From an uncultured Acidimicrobiia bacterium (lineage in GTDB: Bacteria; Actinomycetota; Acidimicrobiia; IMCC26256; CALEDW01), in the NCBI GenBank assembly GCA_937949585.1, contig CALEDW010000148.1:1-17367 (forward strand): DNA of 17,367 bases, in the 5' to 3' direction. The notes under the pieces were generated by a model. The model was not told where the DNA came from. It worked only from the letters and a program-made list of their open reading frames with translations, and did no database searches. Positions 7,415-13,303 of the stretch are shown here, one piece after another; position 1 is the stretch's first letter; each line of letters begins with the position of its first letter. A program made the translations under genes and the position numbers.

Positions 7415-7828
7415 ATGGAGCTCACCACCGCGCTGCTGTGCGACTTCGCGCAGGTGCGGGAAGGGCTGCTGTTCGTCGCTTCGGGTGGGGTCACCCGCTG
7501 CTACCGGGCCGAGGTACCGGCCCCGCTCGGGATCTGCTGGGCGGGGATCCTCGAGATGGACGGGCGGGAGGCGGCCCGCCCGCACGAGGTGGCGGTCGTG
7601 GTGGTCGACGAGGACGGCGCCACGCTCGCCGAGCTGTCGATGTCGGGACGCCTCGAGGGAGCCCGCCTCATGGTCGGGGAGCGGCTCAACCTGCCGCTCG
7701 TCGTCGACCTCCGGGGTGTGGAGGTGCCCCGTCACGGACCGCTCGAGGTGCGGATCTACCTGGACGGGGAGCTGCGCCGCGGCCTCGGGGTCCAGGTGGT
7801 CGAGCCCCCCGGCGACGGGGTCGACTAG
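7415..7828 (+). CDS. Small uncharacterised protein, DUF6941-like
   Basis: A 137-residue protein beginning MELTTALLCDFAQVREGLLF and continuing with a glycine-containing turn and mostly beta-strand-like segments. I do not know a function. The opening pattern (a short strand, LCD-A-V-EGLL, then an SGG turn) resembles the DUF6941 family from memory, which needs a profile search to confirm. There is no signal peptide, membrane segment or evident catalytic motif, so it is probably a soluble cytoplasmic protein. The ATG at 7415 is chosen because a -10-like hexamer lies six bases before it and coding character starts there. It diverges from the ABC double permease and converges on the citrate synthase gene, with which it shares a CTAG stop. 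A functional link to either neighbour is unproven. Confidence 0.72.
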   Translation: MELTTALLCDFAQVREGLLFVASGGVTRCYRAEVPAPLGICWAGILEMDGREAARPHEVAVVVVDEDGATLAELSMSGRLEGARLMVGERLNLPLVVDLRGVEVPRHGPLEVRIYLDGELRRGLGVQVVEPPGDGVD

Positions 7829-9372
7829 TCCCGGGGCGGGACCGGCTGGGGCGGCTCGGGACCGACGTAGCGGGCCGAGGGGCGGATGAGCCGGTTGTCG
7901 GCCGCCTGCTCGAGCACGTGGGCGCACCAGCCCACCATGCGGCTGGCCGCGAAGGTCGGGGTGAACATCTCACGGGGCACCCCGCAGGTGTCCATCACCA
8001 CCCCGGCGTAGAACTCGACGTTGGTGTACAGGCGCCGTCCCGGTTTCAGCTCGGCGAGCACCTCCACCGCCATGCGCTCCACCTGCTTGGCGAACTCCAG
8101 CTTCGGGCCCCCGAGGCGTTCGGCCACGCCCCGCAGCAGCACCGAGCGGGGGTCGTCGGTCTTGTACACCCGGTGGCCGAAGCCCATGAGCCGGTCGCCG
8201 CGGGCCACCGCGGCCCGCAGCCACGCCTCGGCCCGGTCGATGGTCCCGATCTCGTCGAGCATCTGCAGCGCCCGGCTCGGCGCGCCGCCGTGCAGCGGTC
8301 CGGACAACGCGCCGATCGCGCCGACCACCGCTGCGCCGAGGTCGGCGCCGGTCGAGGCGATCACCCGGGCGGTGAAGGTGGAGGCGTTGAACCCGTGATC
8401 GATCGTGGAGATGAGGTACTGCTCGATCGCCCGGGTGTGGTCGGGGTCGGGGTCGGCGGCGTGCAGCATCCACAGGTAGTTGGCGGCGAAGCCGAGGTCG
8501 GGGCGCGGCGGCACCGGGTCGAGGCCCCGCTGGTGGCGCCAGGTTGCCGTGAGCAGGGTGGGGGTCACGGCACTGACCCGCAGCGCCTGGCGCTCCAGCT
8601 CTGCCCGGTCCACGTCGAGGGAGGGCCGGAACCCCTCCAGGGCGGCCAGCAGCGACACGCTGGTGCGTAGCAGGTCGAGCGGCGCGGCCTGTGGGGCCGC
8701 CGCGGCCAGCTCCGGGAGCAGCTCGGCGACCGGGGCGGGCAGGTCCCGCAGTTCCGCCACCTCGGCGGTGAAGCGGTCCCGGGCCGGCCCGTCGGGCAGC
8801 TCCCCCCGGAACAGCAGGTACCACACGTCCTCGAAGCTGCGGGTCTCGGCGAGCTCCACCGCCGAGTACTGCCGGTAGTGGTAGAAGCCTTCGAGTCCCC
8901 GGACGTCGCCGATCGTCGTCTCGGCGACCACCACCCCCTCCAAGCCCCTGGGGACGTCGTGGGCGAGCTGGTCGGCGGGCTGCACCTGGGCGACGCGCAA
9001 CAGGTCGCGCATCGAGACGATCCCGACCAGCCGGCCGCCCTCGACCACGGGGATGTGCCGGTAGCCCCGCTCGGCGAGCCCGGCGAACGCCTCGCCGGCA
9101 GGGAGGTCCGGGGCGACGGTGTCGGGGTGTGGGGTCATCCAGTCCCGTACCCGAGGGGTGCCGGTGTCGGCCCCGGCGGCGGCGAGACGCACGAGGTCTC
9201 GTTCGGTGAGGATCCCGATCGCCCGGTCACCGTCGACGACCACCACCGACCCGACCCGGTGGGCGTGCATCCGGGCGGCGGCCTCGGCGACCTTCTCGTC
9301 GGGGGCGGCGGTCACCACCGGGGTGCTCATGAGGTCGGCGACCGTCGGGGGGCGCTTCGAGCTGAACGGCAT
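7825..9372 (-). CDS. Citrate synthase with two N-terminal CBS domains
   Basis: A 515-residue enzyme expected to condense oxaloacetate and acetyl-CoA to citrate in the cytoplasm (TCA cycle entry); 2-methylcitrate synthesis is an alternative. Residues 8-64 and 73-128 are two CBS motifs, ending in GILTERDLVR and GIVSMRDLL, the usual adenine-nucleotide contact pattern. Citrate synthase occupies about 142-510: DHGFNASTF (His326), GPLHGGA (His361), GFGHRVYKTDDPRS (His400, Arg409), NVEFYAG (Glu453 where many enzymes have the catalytic Asp), and NRLIRPSARYVG near the end. Plain actinobacterial enzymes are about 370-430 residues, so the N-terminal extension accounts for the excess length. The ATG at 9372 has GGGAG seven bases upstream and its own promoter-like hexamer. 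The CBS pair suggests control by nucleotides, an inference. Confidence 0.92.
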   Translation of the reverse strand: MPFSSKRPPTVADLMSTPVVTAAPDEKVAEAAARMHAHRVGSVVVVDGDRAIGILTERDLVRLAAAGADTGTPRVRDWMTPHPDTVAPDLPAGEAFAGLAERGYRHIPVVEGGRLVGIVSMRDLLRVAQVQPADQLAHDVPRGLEGVVVAETTIGDVRGLEGFYHYRQYSAVELAETRSFEDVWYLLFRGELPDGPARDRFTAEVAELRDLPAPVAELLPELAAAAPQAAPLDLLRTSVSLLAALEGFRPSLDVDRAELERQALRVSAVTPTLLTATWRHQRGLDPVPPRPDLGFAANYLWMLHAADPDPDHTRAIEQYLISTIDHGFNASTFTARVIASTGADLGAAVVGAIGALSGPLHGGAPSRALQMLDEIGTIDRAEAWLRAAVARGDRLMGFGHRVYKTDDPRSVLLRGVAERLGGPKLEFAKQVERMAVEVLAELKPGRRLYTNVEFYAGVVMDTCGVPREMFTPTFAASRMVGWCAHVLEQAADNRLIRPSARYVGPEPPQPVPPRD

Positions 9373-9379
9373 CGACCAT

Positions 9380-9384
9380 CTCCC
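9380..9384 (-). promoter_or_regulatory. Ribosome binding site for CBS-citrate synthase
   Basis: The minus strand reads GGGAG, seven bases before the ATG at 9372. It supports a start that includes both CBS domains in the protein. Confidence 0.6.
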
Positions 9385-9405
9385 GCTCGGCGGCTCGTCG
9401 CAGCG

Positions 9406-9411
9406 AGTGTA
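9406..9411 (-). promoter_or_regulatory. Candidate -10 element (TACACT) for citrate synthase
   Basis: TACACT on the minus strand fits TAnnnT and would start a message with a leader of about 27 bases containing the GGGAG site. Just upstream the minus strand has a tandem GGTGTC GGTGTC. The 69-base gap after the crotonase gene, with this hexamer, suggests separate transcription of citrate synthase. Confidence 0.4.
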
Positions 9412-9441
9412 GGGGTGACACCGACACCGGCCGGCGCACGT

Positions 9442-10200
9442 TCAGAGCGGAGCGCCGTGGCGGCCACCGCCGGCGACGAACCGGTCGACGGCCAGGTCGT
9501 CGGCCACCAGCGCCGGTCGTCCGGTGCGCAGCTCGGCGGCCAGCGCGTCGGCCGGGGGCAGGCCCCACTGGGTGATGACCGAGCGGCGGTCGGCGCGCAT
9601 GCAGGTCTGGGGGAACGCGGCGAGCCGGTGCGCGAGCGCAACGGTCTCCTCCAACGCCCGGCCCGGTTCGACGAGCCGGTTCACCAGCCCCATGCGCAGC
9701 GCCTCCTCGCCGGACACGCCCCGGCCGGTGAGCACGAGGTCGAGGGCGTGGCTCTGGCCGACGAGACGTGGGAGGCGCACGGTGCCGCCGTCGATGAGCG
9801 GCACGCCGACCCGCCGCGAGTACACCCCGAAGGTGGCGTCCCGAGCGGCGATCCGCAGGTCGCACCACAGCGCCAGCTCGAGCCCGCCGGCCACCGCGTG
9901 GCCTTCCACCGCCGCGAGCACCGGTTTGTCGAGCAGCATCCGGGTCGGACCCATGGGGCCGTCCCCGTCGTCGGCCACCCGGTTGGCGCGGGGCGTGCCG
10001 AACGCCTTCAGGTCGGCGCCGGCGCAGAAGTGCCCGTCGGCGCCGGTGAGCACCGCGACCCGGCGGTCGGGATCGGCGTCGAAAGCCCGGAACGCGTCGG
10101 CGAGGGCGGCGGCGGTGGGCCCGTCGACGGCATTGCGCACCTCGGGACGGTCGATCGTCACCACCACGACCGGCCCGTCGGTCTCCACCCGCACGCTCAT
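9442..10200 (-). CDS. Enoyl-CoA hydratase/isomerase family protein (crotonase)
   Basis: A 252-residue crotonase-superfamily protein acting on an acyl-CoA thioester in the cytoplasm. Visible motifs are the oxyanion-hole segment HFCAGADLKA (57-66) and EGHAVAGGLELAL (99-111) with Glu108 at the position of the first catalytic Glu. The second catalytic Glu of hydratases (Glu164 in the rat enzyme) is replaced: FGVYSRRVGVPLIDGG (124-139) has Ser/Arg there. This variant is common in actinobacterial EchA paralogues annotated as hydratases, so the reaction may not be simple hydration. The ATG at 10200 overlaps the histidine phosphatase stop as ATGA, and GGAGAGG lies just upstream. It is the last gene of the HAD-phosphatase-crotonase operon. 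Family is certain, substrate unknown. Confidence 0.88.
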   Translation of the reverse strand: MSVRVETDGPVVVVTIDRPEVRNAVDGPTAAALADAFRAFDADPDRRVAVLTGADGHFCAGADLKAFGTPRANRVADDGDGPMGPTRMLLDKPVLAAVEGHAVAGGLELALWCDLRIAARDATFGVYSRRVGVPLIDGGTVRLPRLVGQSHALDLVLTGRGVSGEEALRMGLVNRLVEPGRALEETVALAHRLAAFPQTCMRADRRSVITQWGLPPADALAAELRTGRPALVADDLAVDRFVAGGGRHGAPL

Positions 10201-10826
10201 CCTGCTGCCTCTCCGACGCCGTCGCGGGTGGCGTCGAGGTGCGCGGTCTCGTTCACCGAGACCACCGAGCGCACCCCGTCCCGGTTGGCCCGCACTCGGC
10301 TCACCGATGTGTACGCCGGCTCGAACCACAGCGGCCGGGGCAGGCCGAGCACGTCGGCGAGGTACACGTTGATCACCCCACCGTGGCACACCACCGCCAC
10401 CCGCCGTCCGGGGTGCGCGGTCACGAGCCCACCGAGCACGGCACGCACCCGGGCGGTGAACGCACCCGGGTCCTCCCCCCCGTAGTCCTCCCAGCGTCCC
10501 TCCACCATCGCCCGCCAGCGGTCGTCGCCCCGGGCGCGCAGCTCCTCGACCGGCAGGTAGTGGTCGGCGGCGGCGTCGTACTCGCGCAGCCCGTCGATCA
10601 CCTCGAGGTCCAGGCCCAGCCGCTCGGCGAGGGGCTCGGCCGTCTGGTGGGCGCGGGCCAGGGGGCTGGTGACCACGTGGTCGATCTCGCCGGGCCGCCA
10701 CCAGGCCGCCAGCCGGGCGGCCTGGGTCTGCCCGGTCGGGGTGAGCGGCGGGTCGGCCGGCGCTCCGCCCGTGCGACCCGGCGGGATCCTCACCGGTTCG
10801 GCGTGCCGGATGAGCAGGAGCTCCAC
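10197..10826 (-). CDS. Histidine phosphatase family protein (phosphoglycerate mutase-like)
   Basis: A 209-residue protein of histidine phosphatase branch 1. The catalytic RHAEP is at 7-11 (phospho-accepting His8), Arg58 lies in SPLARAHQTA, the acid Glu82 in LREYDAA, and the second catalytic His148 in VVCHGGVIN. All core residues are present, so it should be an active phosphatase or mutase. Members act on sugar phosphates, cobalamin intermediates, nucleotides or phosphoproteins; nothing here selects among these. The GTG start at 10826 has AGGAG five bases before it and lies 8 bases after the HAD gene stop. It is co-transcribed with the crotonase through an ATGA overlap. No signal peptide is seen. 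Confidence 0.88.
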   Translation of the reverse strand: MELLLIRHAEPVRIPPGRTGGAPADPPLTPTGQTQAARLAAWWRPGEIDHVVTSPLARAHQTAEPLAERLGLDLEVIDGLREYDAAADHYLPVEELRARGDDRWRAMVEGRWEDYGGEDPGAFTARVRAVLGGLVTAHPGRRVAVVCHGGVINVYLADVLGLPRPLWFEPAYTSVSRVRANRDGVRSVVSVNETAHLDATRDGVGEAAG

Positions 10827-10831
10827 CGCTG

Positions 10832-10836
10832 CTCCT
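10832..10836 (-). promoter_or_regulatory. Ribosome binding site for histidine phosphatase
   Basis: AGGAG on the minus strand precedes the GTG at 10826 by five bases and overlaps the TAG stop of the HAD gene, tying the two genes together. Confidence 0.6.
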
Positions 10837-11479
10837 AGGGGAGCGGGAAGCCCAGCACCGCGGCGAGTTCGTCGAGCGCGACGCTCGGGTCGGTCACCTT
10901 GATGGTGGTCATCCCCAGGGCCCGGGCCGGCTTGAGGTTCACGCCCAGGTCGTCGAGGAACACCGTCTCGGTCGGGCGCACCCCCAGGCGGTCGCAGGTG
11001 AGCCGGTAGATCGCCGGGTCGGGTTTGCGCAGTCCCTCCCGGGCCGACTCCACCACCACGTCGAACAGCCCGAGGTCCTCGAGGTCGCCGGCCTGCCGGT
11101 CGGGGGTGCCGGCGCCGTCGTGCGGCAGCCAGTTGTTCGTGAGCGCCGCGGTGCGAAGCCCCCGATGCCGGATCGTGCGGAGGGCGGCGACCATCTCGGG
11201 GCGGGGGGCGAAACGGCGGATGATCCCGGCCATCAGCTCGGCGGCGTCGACCCGGGCGCCCGCCGCGTCGCACTCGGCGGCGAAGGCGACGTGAAACTCG
11301 TCGAGGTGCAGCTCACCCCGCTCCAGGCGGGCCCAGGCGCCGTGCTCCCCGCCGGCGGCGACGACCCGGCGGAGGAAGCCGTCGGGCAGGCCCCGTTCGG
11401 TCTCGTAGGCGGAGAACACGTCGAACGGCGAGGGGAACACCACCCCGCCGAGATCGAAGATCACCGCCCGGTGGGCCAC
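10835..11479 (-). CDS. HAD-superfamily hydrolase
   Basis: A 214-residue haloacid dehalogenase-like protein. Motif I is FDLGGVVF with nucleophile Asp9, but Gly11 replaces the usual second Asp. Motif II is ALTNNW (Thr114-Asn115), motif III Lys152 in LRKPDPAIY, and motif IV VFLDDLGVN with Asp176-Asp177. This pattern and size resemble the ACAD10/soluble-epoxide-hydrolase N-terminal and YihX-like group, which includes sugar-phosphate phosphatases. The Gly at motif I occurs in active relatives and does not prove loss of function. The GTG at 11479 is chosen because TAGGGT ends six bases before it and IFDLGG follows at the normal distance. It heads the operon with the histidine phosphatase and crotonase and diverges from the PhoD gene. 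Confidence 0.87.
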   Translation of the reverse strand: MAHRAVIFDLGGVVFPSPFDVFSAYETERGLPDGFLRRVVAAGGEHGAWARLERGELHLDEFHVAFAAECDAAGARVDAAELMAGIIRRFAPRPEMVAALRTIRHRGLRTAALTNNWLPHDGAGTPDRQAGDLEDLGLFDVVVESAREGLRKPDPAIYRLTCDRLGVRPTETVFLDDLGVNLKPARALGMTTIKVTDPSVALDELAAVLGFPLP

Positions 11480-11485
11480 GGCCCG

Positions 11486-11491
11486 ACCCTA
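11486..11491 (-). promoter_or_regulatory. -10 element (TAGGGT) of a probable leaderless promoter for the HAD operon
   Basis: TAGGGT on the minus strand ends six bases before the GTG at 11479. No Shine-Dalgarno is found at a useful distance, consistent with leaderless translation. Confidence 0.45.
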
Positions 11492-11499
11492 CCCGCGCC

Positions 11500-11505
11500 T
11501 AGCGT
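11500..11505 (+). promoter_or_regulatory. Candidate -10 element (TAGCGT) for the PhoD-like gene
   Basis: TAGCGT would start a transcript near 11512 with a leader of about 38 bases that includes the strong GGAGG site at 11537. It lies 8 bases from the opposing -10 of the HAD operon, so the two promoters would share DNA. Confidence 0.35.
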
Positions 11506-11536
11506 GGCGGCCGCCGGGCACCAAGGGCGGTCCGGC

Positions 11537-11541
11537 GGAGG
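11537..11541 (+). promoter_or_regulatory. Ribosome binding site for PhoD-like gene
   Basis: GGAGG, within a longer G run, lies eight bases before the ATG at 11550 and favours it over the internal ATG at 11625. Confidence 0.6.
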
Positions 11542-11549
11542 GGGGCGAC

Positions 11550-13265
11550 ATGGACGGGCACAGCGGACCGGAGCCGCCCGGGGCGGCCGGACCCGCCCGG
11601 GTCGGCGGGTGGCGCGGCGGGGCGATGCCGGTGGAGGAGGCGACGGCGCCGGGGGGAGTGACTCGACCCGAGACGGTGACGGCATCCGGGCCGCCGGCGG
11701 CCCGGCGGATCGACCGGCGGCGGCTGCTGGCCGGTGGGGCGCTGCTCGCCGGGGGTGTCGTCCTCGGGGCCGCCGGGTGGGGGAGGACGCGGTGGCGGGC
11801 CCCGGCGTCGGTGGCGGCCACCCCCGCGCTTCCCGCCGATCCCTTCACCCTCGGGGTCGCCTCCGGCGATCCGCTCCCCGACGGGGTGGTGCTGTGGACC
11901 CGCCTGGCCCCCGAGCCGCTCGAGGGCGGGGGGATGCCGCGGGTCGACGTGCCGGTGCGCTGGGAGGTCGCCGCCGATCCCCGCTTCCGGCGTCCGGTGC
12001 GCCGGGGCCGCACGGTCGCCCGGGTCCGCGACGCCCACAGCGTGCACGTCGACGTGCGGGGCCTGGCCCCGGGGCGGCCCTATTGGTACCGGTTCCGGGT
12101 CGGCCGGTACGTCTCACCCACGGGCCGGACCCGTACCGCACCGCCTCCGGGCCGTGACGTGCCGGTGCGCTTCGCGTTCGCGTCGTGCCAGTCGTGGCCC
12201 TCCGGCTACTACAACGCCTACGCCGGCATGGCCGCCGAGGACCTCGACGTGGTGCTGCACCTCGGCGACTACATCTACGAGGGCGGGCCCGGCGGTCCGG
12301 TGCGCCAACACACCTCGCCGGAGGTCGTCGACCTCGCCGGCTACCGCAACCGCTACGCCCTGTACCGCACCGACCCCGACCTGCAGGAGGCGCACCGGCG
12401 GTTCTGCTGGATCGTCACCTGGGACGACCACGAGGTGGAGAACGACTACGCGGGGCTCGTGCCCGAGCCGGGCCCGCCCCAGGACTTCCCGGCCCGGCGG
12501 GCCGCGGCCTACCGGGCCTGGTGGGAGCACCAGCCGGTGCGCCTCGCCCCGCCGCGGGGGCCGGACCTGCGCATCTACCGGACCTTCGCCTACGGGCGGG
12601 CGTGCCGCTTCCTGGTGCTCGACACCCGCCAGTACCGCTCCGACCAGACCTGTGGGATCGACCCGTTCGCGTTCGGGCCGCGGTGCGCCGACGCCGAGGA
12701 CCCCACCCGGACCCTCACCGGGGAGACCCAGGAACGCTGGCTGCGTGATCGGCTGCGCCGCTCGGCGGCCCGTTGGAACGTGGTGGCCCAGCAGGTGATG
12801 GTGGGGCCGGTCAACTTCCTGCCCGACGCGCCGGACGGGATCTGGAACCACGACCAGTGGGACGGGTACCTGCCCGCCCGCCGCCGCTTCGTCCGGACGC
12901 TGCGGGCGGCCCGCGGCGACGCGCTGGTGATCACCGGCGACATCCACTCGAGCTGGGTGAACGACCTCCACGCCGAGCCCGAGGATCCCGACAGCCCGAA
13001 AGTGGCGACCGAACTGGTCGGCACCTCGATCTCCTCGAGATTCCCCGCCCAGCTCGCCGGACTCGCCGCCGAGGCGGCCCGCCGGCAACCGACGGTGCGC
13101 TACTTCGAGGCGACCCGGCGCGGCTACGTGAGGGTGCGGCTGGACGGGCGGGAGGCCCGCGCCGACTACCGGACGGTGGCGAGCGTCACCGAACGGGGCG
13201 TGCCCACCGAGACCACCGCGTCGTTCCGGGTGGCGGCCGGCCGCCCGGGTGCGGAACCGGCCTGA
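11550..13265 (+). CDS. phoD: PhoD-family alkaline phosphatase/phosphodiesterase, Tat-exported
   Basis: A 571-residue secreted phosphomonoesterase/phosphodiesterase. A twin-arginine signal, RRIDRRRLLAGG at 52-63 followed by a hydrophobic stretch to about 76, follows a long n-region; an ATG at 11625 (residue 26) would shorten it, but the ribosome site supports 11550. The PhoD N-terminal fibronectin-like region begins near FTLGVASGDPLPDGVVLWTR. Catalytic-domain motifs are FASCQSW (210-216, whose Cys corresponds to the iron ligand described for Bacillus PhoD), HLGDYIYEGG (about 237-246), WDDHEVENDY (291-300), LDTRQYRS, and GDIHSSW (463-469). All expected motifs are present. PhoD enzymes use iron and calcium and release phosphate outside the membrane, commonly under phosphate limitation. 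I recognised no Pho box upstream. The gene is monocistronic and converges with the FAD enzyme gene after a 38-base gap. Confidence 0.92.
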   Translation: MDGHSGPEPPGAAGPARVGGWRGGAMPVEEATAPGGVTRPETVTASGPPAARRIDRRRLLAGGALLAGGVVLGAAGWGRTRWRAPASVAATPALPADPFTLGVASGDPLPDGVVLWTRLAPEPLEGGGMPRVDVPVRWEVAADPRFRRPVRRGRTVARVRDAHSVHVDVRGLAPGRPYWYRFRVGRYVSPTGRTRTAPPPGRDVPVRFAFASCQSWPSGYYNAYAGMAAEDLDVVLHLGDYIYEGGPGGPVRQHTSPEVVDLAGYRNRYALYRTDPDLQEAHRRFCWIVTWDDHEVENDYAGLVPEPGPPQDFPARRAAAYRAWWEHQPVRLAPPRGPDLRIYRTFAYGRACRFLVLDTRQYRSDQTCGIDPFAFGPRCADAEDPTRTLTGETQERWLRDRLRRSAARWNVVAQQVMVGPVNFLPDAPDGIWNHDQWDGYLPARRRFVRTLRAARGDALVITGDIHSSWVNDLHAEPEDPDSPKVATELVGTSISSRFPAQLAGLAAEAARRQPTVRYFEATRRGYVRVRLDGREARADYRTVASVTERGVPTETTASFRVAAGRPGAEPA

Positions 13266-13303
13266 ACACCCGCCGCCGGTGCGACCCGGCCCGTCCCGGC
13301 TGC

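Noticed and set aside
5953..8670. 905-codon plus-strand open frame opposite the double permease and citrate synthase
   Set aside because: Its translation is His/Arg/Gly/Pro-rich with no recognisable domain, as expected for the antisense of GC-rich genes. The opposite strand carries conserved proteins across the same span.
10835..11479. HAD protein as a catalytically dead member because the second motif-I Asp is Gly
   Set aside because: Active relatives with DLG at this place exist (YihX-type), and the nucleophile, Lys and acidic motifs are intact.
11550..11624. PhoD start at the internal ATG 11625
   Set aside because: It would give a more typical Tat n-region length, but the GGAGG at 11537 is well placed for the ATG at 11550, so the longer form is preferred, with some doubt.
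13275..13290. Possible terminator hairpin between the PhoD and FAD-enzyme genes (GCCGG/CCGGC, loop of 6)
   Set aside because: Only five base pairs and no following T-run on either strand; such short GC stems are expected by chance here.
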